Of a stretch of 64,000 nucleotides of DNA, positions 49,681 through 57,828 are shown piece by piece. The notes beneath the pieces are model-generated. The model searched no databases, was not told the DNA's origin, and saw only the letters and a program-made list of their open reading frames with translations. Origin of the DNA: an uncultured Lachnospiraceae bacterium (lineage in GTDB: Bacteria > Bacillota > Clostridia > Lachnospirales > Lachnospiraceae); NCBI GenBank assembly GCA_910578645.1, contig CAJTQI010000001.1, forward strand, positions 372,001 to 436,000, in the 5' to 3' direction. The position numbers and the translations under genes were made by a program. The first letter of the stretch is position 1. Each line of letters begins with the position of its first letter.

Positions 49681-51534
49681 ATGAAAAAGAGAAGTTATTT
49701 TTTAAGAGGGTTATCTCTTAGTTTGGCAGGAACTATTGTGTTGACAGGATGTGGCCGCCAGGAGAAATTGGACGGTGCACAGTCCGGATATGCAGAGGAA
49801 AGTGAGTCCATAGAAAGCGGTGGCGCACAGTCAGAGGCTTCGGAGGAGAGTGCAGGGACAGACAGTACGCAGTCAGATAATGGGGGCGGAAATGCACAGG
49901 CAAGCGCACCGGCACAAAATTGGGAGGGTAGTTTGGATGAAAGCAGCGCTTCCATGGCGGATGAAGACACATCGCCTTCCATGAAAAACGATGCTTACGA
50001 CGATTTTGCCAGGAGAGAGAAGTCTATGGCGCCCCATGAAAGTTATCTTGGTTCCTGCTATGATTATGATTGGGAAGCGGAGGATTCTTCCGGTGAAGAA
50101 TACAGTGAATGGGAGGAGAAAGGTTTTTCTTCTGTTATGAAAGAGCCGCTTTCCACATTCGCGGCAGATATAGATACGGCATCCTATAGTAACCTGCGCC
50201 GTTTAATTCAAGATGGATATGACATAGATATGCTTCCTGATGGCGCTGTCAGAATTGAGGAGATGCTCAATTACTTTTCCTATGATTATAAAGAGCCAAA
50301 TGGGATGGAACCTTTTGGAGTCACCACACAGATTGGCATATGTCCATGGAATGAAGATGCAAGACTTCTGATGATTGGGCTGAAGACGGAAGATATTGAC
50401 TATTCCCATGCGCCGGCTTCCAATTTGGTATTTTTGCTTGATGTGTCCGGTTCTATGTTTTCCGACGATAAGCTTCCGCTTTTGCAGGAGTCATTCGGGT
50501 TGCTTGCAGAAAACCTGACGGAAAAAGACAAGGTTTCCATTGTGACATATGCAGGGGAAGATGAGATTGTACTGGACGGCGTCAGCGGAAAAGAGACAGG
50601 CAGAATTAAAAAAGCGTTAAACACACTTGAGGCAGGCGGCGGTACATATGGAAGCAAGGGAATAGAGACAGCCTACGGCATAGCAGAGGCGAATTACATT
50701 GAAGGAGGCAATAACCGGATTATTCTGGCAACAGACGGAGATTTAAACATAGGGATTACCAGTGAGGAGGAGCTGGAAGAGCTCATTACAGAGAAAAAGG
50801 AATCCGGCATTTTCCTGTCAGTCTTAGGGTTCGGCACAGGAAATATCAAAGACAATAAAATGGAGACCCTTGCAGATAATGGAAATGGTAATTATGCTTA
50901 TATCGATTGTCTGCAGGAGGCAAAAAAAGTATTGGTGGAGGAGATGTCATCCACGCTTCTTACAATATGTAAGGATGTAAAGTTCCAGGTGGAATTTAAT
51001 CCTGCCGCAGTGGAGAGTTACCGTCTGCTAGGATATGAAAACAGGGCTCTTTCCAAGGAAGAGTTCGATGATGATACAAAGGATGCAGGGGAAATCGGAG
51101 CCGGACACAGCGTGACAGCTCTCTATGAGATTATACTGAAAGATTTTGACGATGGTTTGACAAGAGGAGAAATCAAAGATTTAAAATACAGCAAACAATA
51201 TCAGGAAGAATTGGGAAATAGAGTCACAGATGCTTCTGCTGTAAAAGAATGGCTAACCCTCAGTGTCCGTTATAAAAAACCTAACAGTGATAAGAGTAAT
51301 TTACTGGAATATCCGGTGGGAATTGAATGTTACCAGAATAGTCCTACCGATGATTTTATTTTTGCTGCGGCTGTGGCTGAATTTGGACTTTTGGCATCCC
51401 ATAGCGAATATCCGGAAAACGCTTCGCTGAGGCACGTAGAAGAAGCACTGGAATCCATTGATTTAGGAGATGAATATAAAGAAGAATTTTTGAAACTTGT
51501 GCGGATGAGTGGATACAGCTTCGAGTGCAGATAA
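49681..51534 (+). CDS. von Willebrand factor type A domain lipoprotein (YfbK-like), 617 aa
   Basis: Lipobox LTGC (C24), then a Ser/Glu-rich linker to about 110. The N-terminal YfbK-type domain follows (PLSTFAADIDTASYSNLRRLI, RIEEMLNYFSYDY). The vWA domain (about 245-420) has an intact metal-ion-dependent adhesion site D254-V-S256-G-S258 and ATDGDLNIG. A C-terminal DUF3520-like domain (from about 430) ends the protein. Such proteins act at the envelope in unknown ways. Its promoter matches that of ECF sigma 2, suggesting envelope-stress control. Confidence 0.88.
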   Translation: MKKRSYFLRGLSLSLAGTIVLTGCGRQEKLDGAQSGYAEESESIESGGAQSEASEESAGTDSTQSDNGGGNAQASAPAQNWEGSLDESSASMADEDTSPSMKNDAYDDFARREKSMAPHESYLGSCYDYDWEAEDSSGEEYSEWEEKGFSSVMKEPLSTFAADIDTASYSNLRRLIQDGYDIDMLPDGAVRIEEMLNYFSYDYKEPNGMEPFGVTTQIGICPWNEDARLLMIGLKTEDIDYSHAPASNLVFLLDVSGSMFSDDKLPLLQESFGLLAENLTEKDKVSIVTYAGEDEIVLDGVSGKETGRIKKALNTLEAGGGTYGSKGIETAYGIAEANYIEGGNNRIILATDGDLNIGITSEEELEELITEKKESGIFLSVLGFGTGNIKDNKMETLADNGNGNYAYIDCLQEAKKVLVEEMSSTLLTICKDVKFQVEFNPAAVESYRLLGYENRALSKEEFDDDTKDAGEIGAGHSVTALYEIILKDFDDGLTRGEIKDLKYSKQYQEELGNRVTDASAVKEWLTLSVRYKKPNSDKSNLLEYPVGIECYQNSPTDDFIFAAAVAEFGLLASHSEYPENASLRHVEEALESIDLGDEYKEEFLKLVRMSGYSFECR

Positions 51535-51567
51535 AAGCAGCACATATATTCCCTTGAGGGGGGATTA

Positions 51568-51696
51568 GTGTGAAAAATCCATATGCGGAAGATTTTTCAC
51601 AGGCGAGATTTGTGTCTGTGCTCACTTGACACAAACTTGTTACATGCGCTGTCTCAACAAAAGTCGAGACAAAAATATGCGCAGAAATGAGGATTA
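51568..51696 (+). repeat. structured repeat element (copy B) after the vWA lipoprotein gene
   Basis: Three consecutive hairpins: TGTGAAAAATC/GATTTTTCACA, then TTTGTGTC (51609-51616)/GACACAAA (51628-51635), then TGCGC-TGTCTC (51645-51655)/GAGACA...GCGCA (51666-51683). Block order matches the element at 25996-26090, and the last block matches 44950-44977. It ends in AATGAGG, a ribosome-binding-like sequence, followed by an ATG that meets a stop at once. Confidence 0.55.
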
Positions 51697-51731
51697 ACAT
51701 GTAGCTATTTGGTATTTTTATGTAAGGCAGC

Positions 51732-51764
51732 GAAAATCCCGCCGATGGTTTTGGCGGGATTTTC
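51732..51764. terminator. bidirectional terminator
   Basis: The perfect 12-bp arms GAAAATCCCGCC and GGCGGGATTTTC with a 9-nt loop lie between the rightward vWA gene and the leftward hsp20 gene. Confidence 0.9.
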
Positions 51765-51773
51765 TGTTGGGAG

Positions 51774-52226
51774 CTATTTTACTTCGATTTTCTTAACTTC
51801 CTCCTTAGCGGCAAGCTCTTTCTTCGGGAATTTGACTTCCAGAATGCCGTTATTGTAGGAGGCGTCGATTTCTCCGGCTTCTACGTCGTTTACACGGAAG
51901 CTTCTGGAGTAAGAGCTGTAATAACGCTCTTTGCGGATATACTTGTTCTGCTCTTCCTCATTTTTCTCGTCCTTGTGGGAGGCGGAGATGGTGAGCAGGT
52001 TATCTTTCAAATCAATGCTGATGTCGGATTTATCAAATCCGGGCAACTCGGCCTGCAAAAGATAACTGTCGCCCTGGTCGATTACGTCTGTTCTAAAAGC
52101 CTCGAAGGTGGCAAGCTCATTATTTCCCCAGAAATTTTTGAAAGCATGGTCAAACATTTGGTCGAAAGAATCATCAAAAAATGTGGGTTTGTAGGTACGG
52201 TTGTTAAACAATGCCGGTCTTAACAT
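51774..52226 (-). CDS. Hsp20/alpha-crystallin small heat shock protein, 150 aa
   Basis: An ATP-independent holdase chaperone. The alpha-crystallin domain (about 38-140) shows FRTDVIDQGDSYLLQAELPGFDKSDISIDLKDNLLTISA, the strand YSRSFRVNDVEAGEIDASYNNGILEVKFPKKE with the GxL-type motif NGILEV, and a lysine-rich tail. I start at ATG 52226 (AAAGGAG 8 nt upstream) rather than GTG 52235, which lies on the Shine-Dalgarno sequence. Confidence 0.95.
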   Translation of the reverse strand: MLRPALFNNRTYKPTFFDDSFDQMFDHAFKNFWGNNELATFEAFRTDVIDQGDSYLLQAELPGFDKSDISIDLKDNLLTISASHKDEKNEEEQNKYIRKERYYSSYSRSFRVNDVEAGEIDASYNNGILEVKFPKKELAAKEEVKKIEVK

Positions 52227-52559
52227 AATAGTCACTCCTTTTCTCCATTCACTTATAGTTTGTAGTATAAAATTTTTTAATGTTCATTTTTCAGTATGAC
52301 CGGATTATCGAATCCGATTCAACACTGACGGTTGTTTCTTTGTTTATATATGTTATATATCATATAGAACAAATAATCAATTATAGAAATATGAAGTATT
52401 TGTAAATAAAAAATAAAATGCGAAAAAGATATGGATATGTTAATATATGCGCGCACTGGTTGCGCAGATTCCCACTTGGATTGATTGAATGCTACCATAC
52501 GTATTGTTAAGATGTACATGTAAAAAATAAAGGAAAGAAGCTTAGAATGGAGGAAAAAT
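52227..52559. promoter_or_regulatory. divergent spacer between hsp20 and the XRE regulator gene
   Basis: This 333-bp region has no gene. It contains an inverted repeat CGGATTATCGAATCCG (52301-52316) about 75 bp upstream of the hsp20 start, a possible operator. Near 52452-52470 is a TGCGC/GCGCA hairpin. AT-rich stretches fill the rest. I see no CIRCE element (TTAGCACTC with GAGTGCTAA), so HrcA control of hsp20 is not supported. Confidence 0.45.
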
Positions 52560-53030
52560 ATGGAGCTTACAGAAAAATTATTGAATTTGCGCAAAGCCAA
52601 TGGACTTACGCAAGAACAGTTGGCGGAACAACTAGGCGTTTCCAGACAGTCGGTTTCAAAATGGGAGAGCGGACAGGCGGTGCCGGAACTGGACAAAATT
52701 GTGTCTATATGTGAAATATTTCATGTTACGGCGGACTATCTGTTAAAACCATCGGATATGGATATCTTGTCGGTTAAGACAGAGATGTTGGAAAAACAGC
52801 AAAAGAGTTTGGAACATACAATCCATAAGAAGGAAGTGAAGAGAAATATTATTTTGGGATGCGTATCAATTTACCTGATTGCATTTGCGATAATTATGTT
52901 GATTGAGAGAATTACGTGGGAAAATGATTTTTTGTGGAATATTTTTCCAGGAGTTACCTTGCACATCATTGTGCTCTGCGTCGCTACGGCTGTCGTGATT
53001 ATATTCTATATAAAGAGCGACAGGGCGTAG
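52560..53030 (+). CDS. XRE-family regulator with two C-terminal membrane helices, 156 aa
   Basis: The N-terminal helix-turn-helix (about 5-60) reads LLNLRKANGLTQEQLAEQLGVSRQSVSKWESGQAVPELDKI, very typical of clostridial XRE proteins. A linker of about 30 residues leads to two transmembrane helices (about 95-113 and 125-148). Membrane-bound XRE regulators of this size are common in Clostridia; what they sense is unknown. GGAGG lies upstream of the ATG. The gene is monocistronic. Confidence 0.9.
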   Translation: MELTEKLLNLRKANGLTQEQLAEQLGVSRQSVSKWESGQAVPELDKIVSICEIFHVTADYLLKPSDMDILSVKTEMLEKQQKSLEHTIHKKEVKRNIILGCVSIYLIAFAIIMLIERITWENDFLWNIFPGVTLHIIVLCVATAVVIIFYIKSDRA

Positions 53031-53061
53031 TAAGAATATTTTTAAAATTGATTGTGGTTAT

Positions 53062-53646
53062 TTAACAGTTTTCCCGGATGATTCGGCAAGGGTTACCGTA
53101 GGCTATCGTATTATCCGGGATATTCTTGGTGACTACACTTCCTGCTCCGATGACCACATTGTTTCCTATCGTAACGCCGGGCATAATAATCGCACCGCCG
53201 CCAATCCGGACATTGTCTCCGATGATAACAGGGGCCGTCTGGGTTTTACAAAATTCAAAAGAACCGTCTTCTCTGGGTGTTCCGAACCGTTCTACGGCAT
53301 TGGTGGGGTGGAATGCTGTGTATATTTGTACGTTAGGTGCGATAAGCGCATTGTTTCCGATTATGATTCTATTATCATCGAGGAAAGTACAGTTCATATT
53401 TACTTCGCAGTTATTGCCGAAATAGATATTATTCCCATAATCGGCAAAAAACGGCGCTGTAATCCATAAGTTAGCGCCGCATCCACCAAGCAGTTCGGTC
53501 AGGATGCGGTCTTTTTCTTCGGCATTGTCGGAATCTGTCATATTATAGTCTCGGATTAGGTTTTTGGCCTTATGCCATTGGGTAATCAATTCTTCATCAC
53601 CACAGTCATAGAGCTGTCCGGCCAACATTTTTTCTCTTTCAGTCAT
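53062..53646 (-). CDS. maltose/galactoside O-acetyltransferase, 194 aa
   Basis: A left-handed beta-helix acetyltransferase of the Maa/LacA group, using acetyl-CoA on sugars. MTEREKMLAGQLYDCGDEEL is the family start. The catalytic histidine lies in TAFHPTNAVER, and the hexapeptide repeats include IGDNVRIGGGAIIMPGVTIGNNVVIGAGSVVTKNIPDN, ending YGNPCRII. The length is normal. It lies just downstream of a hydrolase remnant on the same strand. Confidence 0.94.
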   Translation of the reverse strand: MTEREKMLAGQLYDCGDEELITQWHKAKNLIRDYNMTDSDNAEEKDRILTELLGGCGANLWITAPFFADYGNNIYFGNNCEVNMNCTFLDDNRIIIGNNALIAPNVQIYTAFHPTNAVERFGTPREDGSFEFCKTQTAPVIIGDNVRIGGGAIIMPGVTIGNNVVIGAGSVVTKNIPDNTIAYGNPCRIIRENC

Positions 53647-53664
53647 GAGTAGCCTCCTGTTATT

Positions 53665-53862
53665 TTATATATTTTTTAGAAATTGTAGAATGCGTTTGTT
53701 GAAATCTTTTACCTTCTCGTAGGCGGCGTGACCTAAATTTTCGTATATATATAGCGTATGATTCTCAATTGCCTGGCTAATTCGTAAGAAGATTATATTC
53801 CCACGATTTTGTCCTGACGGCCGCCAATAATCAATACAGGGCAGGATATTTTAGGTGCACTG
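53665..53862 (-). pseudogene. C-terminal remnant of an alpha/beta hydrolase
   Basis: Translated on the minus strand, one frame reads ISCPVLIIGGRQDKIVGI, then a stop, then SSYELARQLRII. Another frame ends ENLGHAAYEKVKDFNKRILQFLKN before TAA (53665-53667). Together these are the acid-strand and histidine-loop of an alpha/beta hydrolase (GGRQD and NLGHAAYE), broken by a stop and at least one frameshift. The N-terminal two thirds, including the nucleophile, are absent. The remnant abuts the stop codon of the GNAT gene. Confidence 0.75.
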
Positions 53863-54735
53863 CTATGCGTGGGACAGGGTCGGGAAAATCAGACGCTCCT
53901 GGTCAAATCCGTCGAAGACAGAGTCTTTGACAAACAAGGTGCAGTCTTCTTTCCGAAAGGGAGATATCATATAGCTTTGTGCGTCGATTGGTGTAAACCC
54001 TAATATCACTTGTCTGGTTTCCGGGCCGAAGGATGCAAGGATATCATCCACAGGATATTTTTCTTTTGAAAAAATATCGTGCACAACGAGGGTGTCACCG
54101 TCGGTTTCTGCAATGATATAGGCATCATACTGCTTATCATAGTAGACACAGTCCTGCATGAAACCAGTGATATAGAACATAATCAGGTTACTGTTTCCTG
54201 CCATAGAGAAACGGCTGTAGGATACGCTTTGTCCCATAGCGGCTTCCAGGCTTAGCCAATCCTCTTTTTCCTTCATTGGAATCTGGACAACGGTGCGCTT
54301 TCGGGAAGTGGAGAAGGGTTTTGAGTAACGGTATTCCATAGCTTGCCTAAAACCGAATTTGGGGTAGAAATTCAGAACACTATCGTTTGCAAAAAGATAG
54401 ATGCCATCTACCCGGCGGCTATATTCTGAATCAATCTCATGCATAATACGCCGAATCAGACCTTGGTTACGGAACCGTTCATCTGTCATGACAGTGCCAA
54501 GTTGGATAAGATGTTTCTTTTCCCCGTTCCACATAAAATCAATCAGGTTGACAGATACATTGGCGATGATTTCCCCATCGACGATGATAGAATAGGGGTT
54601 ATAAGAATCGCTCCAATAGCCGTTTTGGTACCATGGTTCAAAATTTAATCCTTCGAAGGTTTTCCCTGCCAGTGCATTGAAACTGTGGCGTAAGGTATCC
54701 TGATTGCGGTAGGATTTGATAATTTGGGTGTTCAT
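53863..54735 (-). CDS. GNAT-family N-acetyltransferase, 290 aa
   Basis: The acetyl-CoA-binding motif lies in LGTVMTDERFRNQGLIRRIMHEI (about 78-100). The N-terminal GNAT domain is followed by a second half (about 150-290) that looks like the partner domain of two-domain GNATs. The substrate is unknown. Its ATG follows CAGGAGGCC on the minus strand. The 3' end touches the hydrolase remnant, so the original C-terminus may have been altered by that rearrangement. Confidence 0.85.
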   Translation of the reverse strand: MNTQIIKSYRNQDTLRHSFNALAGKTFEGLNFEPWYQNGYWSDSYNPYSIIVDGEIIANVSVNLIDFMWNGEKKHLIQLGTVMTDERFRNQGLIRRIMHEIDSEYSRRVDGIYLFANDSVLNFYPKFGFRQAMEYRYSKPFSTSRKRTVVQIPMKEKEDWLSLEAAMGQSVSYSRFSMAGNSNLIMFYITGFMQDCVYYDKQYDAYIIAETDGDTLVVHDIFSKEKYPVDDILASFGPETRQVILGFTPIDAQSYMISPFRKEDCTLFVKDSVFDGFDQERLIFPTLSHA

Positions 54736-54865
54736 GCGGGGCCTCCTGGTTTTGGTATATTCGGTTTAGATGTATGTATCCTAAAGATTAATTCAATATT
54801 ATACAGTACTGTGGTTTATTTGTAAAATTGCGGGCTTATGTGTTGTGGTGGAATAGAATCGGGTA

Positions 54866-54874
54866 TGATATAAT
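54866..54874 (+). promoter_or_regulatory. extended -10 promoter of the TIM-barrel gene
   Basis: TGATATAAT is an extended -10 element (TGn-TATAAT), 66 bp before the ATG; the -35 region is poor. Confidence 0.5.
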
Positions 54875-54940
54875 GAAATTCTCAATGTAAGGTATAACTA
54901 AGTAATATTTTTGGTTTTCAGCAAAAGGGAGGAAGATATC

Positions 54941-55735
54941 ATGGATTTCGGCATGCCTACGTTAATCGAGAATCATAACCTGGAGGAAAACATTGCTTTA
55001 TGCAAAGAACTAAAACTGCAATTTATAGAATTAAACATGAATTTTCCGCTATACCAGATTCCCCGGTTAGAGAAGATTGATTATCTGACAGAATTGGCGG
55101 AAAAAAATGATATTTATTTCACAATCCATCTGGACGAGAATTTCAACGTTTGTGATTTCAATCCTCTGGTGGCGGATGCATACATGGAGACTGCGGCAAG
55201 GACATTGGAGGTGGCGAAGAAAATTAATGCGCCGCTTTTAAACATGCATATGAATCATGGAATATTTGTCACGTTGCCTGACAGGAAAGTGAGGATGTTT
55301 GAGGAGTATCAGGAGGAGTACATGGCGTCTATGCGTAAGTTTTGTGAGATGTGCCAACGGACGGCAGGCGATACGGATATTAAAATCTGTATTGAAAATA
55401 CGGACGGTTATCAAAGTTACGAGAAGGAAGCAATTGATTATTTTTTGCAGAGTGGGATATTTGCGTTGACGTGGGATATCGGGCATTCCCATACATCAGG
55501 CAATGTGGATGAGGCATTTTTAATGGAACGTAAGGACAGGCTATTCCACTTCCATATCCATGATGGTTTCGGAAATAAGAACCATCAGACTTTGGGCTCG
55601 GGCGAAATAGATTTACAACAGAGAATCAATATCGCCCATGAGTGCGGATGTCGCTGCGTGGTGGAGACAAAGACCGTGGATGCACTGCGCCGGTCGGTGG
55701 CATGGCTTAAGGAAAACCAATACATGCAGGCGTGA
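54941..55735 (+). CDS. sugar phosphate isomerase/epimerase-like TIM-barrel protein, 264 aa
   Basis: A xylose-isomerase-like/AP-endonuclease-2 fold. Metal ligands are suggested by NMHMNHG, KICIENTDGY, WDIGHSHTSG and FHIHDGFGNKNHQTLGSGEIDL. I start at 54941 with GGGAGG upstream. The specific substrate cannot be told. It is followed after 58 bp by the DUF1848 gene on the same strand. Confidence 0.87.
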   Translation: MDFGMPTLIENHNLEENIALCKELKLQFIELNMNFPLYQIPRLEKIDYLTELAEKNDIYFTIHLDENFNVCDFNPLVADAYMETAARTLEVAKKINAPLLNMHMNHGIFVTLPDRKVRMFEEYQEEYMASMRKFCEMCQRTAGDTDIKICIENTDGYQSYEKEAIDYFLQSGIFALTWDIGHSHTSGNVDEAFLMERKDRLFHFHIHDGFGNKNHQTLGSGEIDLQQRINIAHECGCRCVVETKTVDALRRSVAWLKENQYMQA

Positions 55736-55793
55736 AGTAATGAATAACTATATATGGGCATACCGAACCAGTAGAGGGTGAAAGGCAATATTC

Positions 55794-56801
55794 ATGATTT
55801 TAAGCGTAAGCCGCAGAACCGATATCCCCAATTACTATTCGGATTGGTTCTATAATAGAATAAAAGAAGGATTTCTCTATGTGAGGAATCCAATGAATCC
55901 TCATCAAGTCAGCAAGATTTTATTGTCGCCTGAGCTGATTGACTGTATTGTCTTCTGGACGAAGAATCCGGAGCCAATGTTTGCCAGACTGCATGAACTG
56001 AAAAATTATGCCTACTACTTTCAGTTCACGCTGACAGGATACGGAGGGGATATGGAGCCTAATGTTCCGCATAAGAAGAATCATATGATATCTGTATTCC
56101 GGAGGCTGGCGGATATGGTTGGCAGCAGTCGGGTTGTCTGGCGGTACGACCCGATTTTGTTTAATGACATTTATACGGAAGCATATCATATACAGGCATT
56201 TGGCCAAATTGCGGAAGCGCTGTCAGGATATACACACAGATGTGTGATTAGTTTCGTGGACATTTATGCAAAAAATAAGGCGGCGATGAAAGCTTTAGGC
56301 ATTAGGCAGGATGTTTCCTGCGGATGGAATATTTCTGATAGACAGACAGAAGATGACGGTTATATGACCTCTGATAATGGTTTGAATAAGTTGAAAATAT
56401 TTGCAGGGAAGTTAGGCTACATGGCCCGGCAATATGGCATGGAGATAACGACCTGTGCCGAGGAGATGGATTTGTCAGACTGTGGGATAGGGCACAGTAG
56501 TTGTATTGACAGAGATTTGGTTGAGGAAATCACTGGATATACCATTGAGGCTGGCAAAGATAAGAACCAGAGGGCATCCTGTGGCTGTGTGGAAAGCATT
56601 GAGGTGGGCGCTTACCATACATGCCTAAATGGATGCAGGTATTGTTATGCCAATGACAGCCTGGAACGGGTGCAAAGAAACTATAAGAGGTATGATGTGG
56701 ATTCGCCCCTTTTGTGTGGACGGATTGGGGAGGGAGATAAGGTCACCGATAGGAAAATGAAATCATTGAAGAAAGGGCAGATAGAACTCACTTTTATATA
56801 A
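55794..56801 (+). CDS. DUF1848 family protein with C-terminal CxxxCxxC cluster motif, 335 aa
   Basis: The start MILSVSRRTDIPNYYSDWFYNRI and the segments VFWTKNPEPM and WRYDPILFND identify DUF1848. Near the C-terminus lie C263-x-C265 and C277-x3-C281-x2-C284 in HTCLNGCRYCYAN, a motif like the Fe-S cluster site of radical SAM enzymes and SplB. In radical SAM enzymes this motif usually lies near the N-terminus. The reaction is unknown. AAAGG-like bases precede the ATG. Confidence 0.87.
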   Translation: MILSVSRRTDIPNYYSDWFYNRIKEGFLYVRNPMNPHQVSKILLSPELIDCIVFWTKNPEPMFARLHELKNYAYYFQFTLTGYGGDMEPNVPHKKNHMISVFRRLADMVGSSRVVWRYDPILFNDIYTEAYHIQAFGQIAEALSGYTHRCVISFVDIYAKNKAAMKALGIRQDVSCGWNISDRQTEDDGYMTSDNGLNKLKIFAGKLGYMARQYGMEITTCAEEMDLSDCGIGHSSCIDRDLVEEITGYTIEAGKDKNQRASCGCVESIEVGAYHTCLNGCRYCYANDSLERVQRNYKRYDVDSPLLCGRIGEGDKVTDRKMKSLKKGQIELTFI

Positions 56802-56949
56802 AATACGTGGACTTTTTTATAAAAAGTGCAGACGCTATTGCAGGATGAGTGGAAGTTTATATATAATAGGTATATAGATGCTTGGGAGGTTAGATTTTAA
56901 CAGGCTGTTCCCGGGAATCATGTACTCTAATAAAAAGGAGAGAAGGCTT

Positions 56950-57822
56950 ATGAGACTTGGAGCATTAGAAGCAGGCGGCACAAAGATGGTGTGCGCCATA
57001 GGAGATGAGACAGGCAAGATTTTCGAGCAGGTGTCCATACCCACTGAAACACCGGAAATTACGATGCCGAAACTGGTTGACTATTTTAAAGAGCGTGGGG
57101 TGGAGGCACTTGGCATTGCATGTTTCGGGCCCATTGAGTTGGATAAGAAGGCGGCAAATTACGGCAGTATTACTTCTACACCGAAGATTGCATGGAGAGA
57201 TTATAACATAGTAAAGGATTTCGAGGATGCATTGCACTGCCCGATTGGTTTTGATACGGATGTAAACGGTTCTGTTCTTGGGGAAGTGACATTTGGGCAG
57301 GCCAAAGGTAAAAGCTGCGTGATGTATCTTACCTTCGGCACGGGTGTAGGCGGGGGAATCTACATAGAAGGCAAGCTGCTTCATGGAATGCTCCATCCTG
57401 AGGCGGGACATGTGCTGATTCGCAAGAGAAGCGACGATAATTATGAAGGAAAGTGCCCTTACCATAGGACTTGTCTGGAAGGAATGACGGCAGGGCCCGC
57501 TATCGAGGAGCGGTGGGGCAAGAAGGCAATTGAACTTGCTGACAAGCCGGAAGTATGGGATTTGGAGGCAGATTACATTTCCCAGGCGCTTGTAGGATAT
57601 ATTCTTACATTGTCACCGGAAATGATTATCTTAGGCGGTGGTGTAATGCATCAGGAACAGCTTTTCCCGTTAATCAGGACGAAAGTGCTGGAGATGCTTA
57701 ACGGCTATGTCCAGGCAGATGAGCTGAAAGATATAGACCACTATATTGTACCTGCCAGCCTGCATGACGACCAGGGTATTATGGGTTGTCTGGAACTGGC
57801 AAGAAGGGCATTGGCTGAGTAG
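56950..57822 (+). CDS. ROK-family fructokinase, 290 aa
   Basis: Phosphorylates fructose (possibly mannose) with ATP. The phosphate-binding loop is LEAGGTKMVCAIGD. The catalytic aspartate lies in FDTDVNGSVLGE, GTGVGGGI follows, and the ROK zinc site is HPEAGHVLI with CPYHRTCLEG. I start at 56950 with AGGAGAGAAGG upstream. Only 6 bp separate its stop from that of the convergent histidine kinase gene. Confidence 0.92.
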   Translation: MRLGALEAGGTKMVCAIGDETGKIFEQVSIPTETPEITMPKLVDYFKERGVEALGIACFGPIELDKKAANYGSITSTPKIAWRDYNIVKDFEDALHCPIGFDTDVNGSVLGEVTFGQAKGKSCVMYLTFGTGVGGGIYIEGKLLHGMLHPEAGHVLIRKRSDDNYEGKCPYHRTCLEGMTAGPAIEERWGKKAIELADKPEVWDLEADYISQALVGYILTLSPEMIILGGGVMHQEQLFPLIRTKVLEMLNGYVQADELKDIDHYIVPASLHDDQGIMGCLELARRALAE

Positions 57823-57828
57823 AATATT

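Noticed and set aside
52227..52559. CIRCE heat-shock operator upstream of hsp20
   Set aside because: The conserved TTAGCACTC and GAGTGCTAA arms are absent; only a different 16-bp inverted repeat is present.
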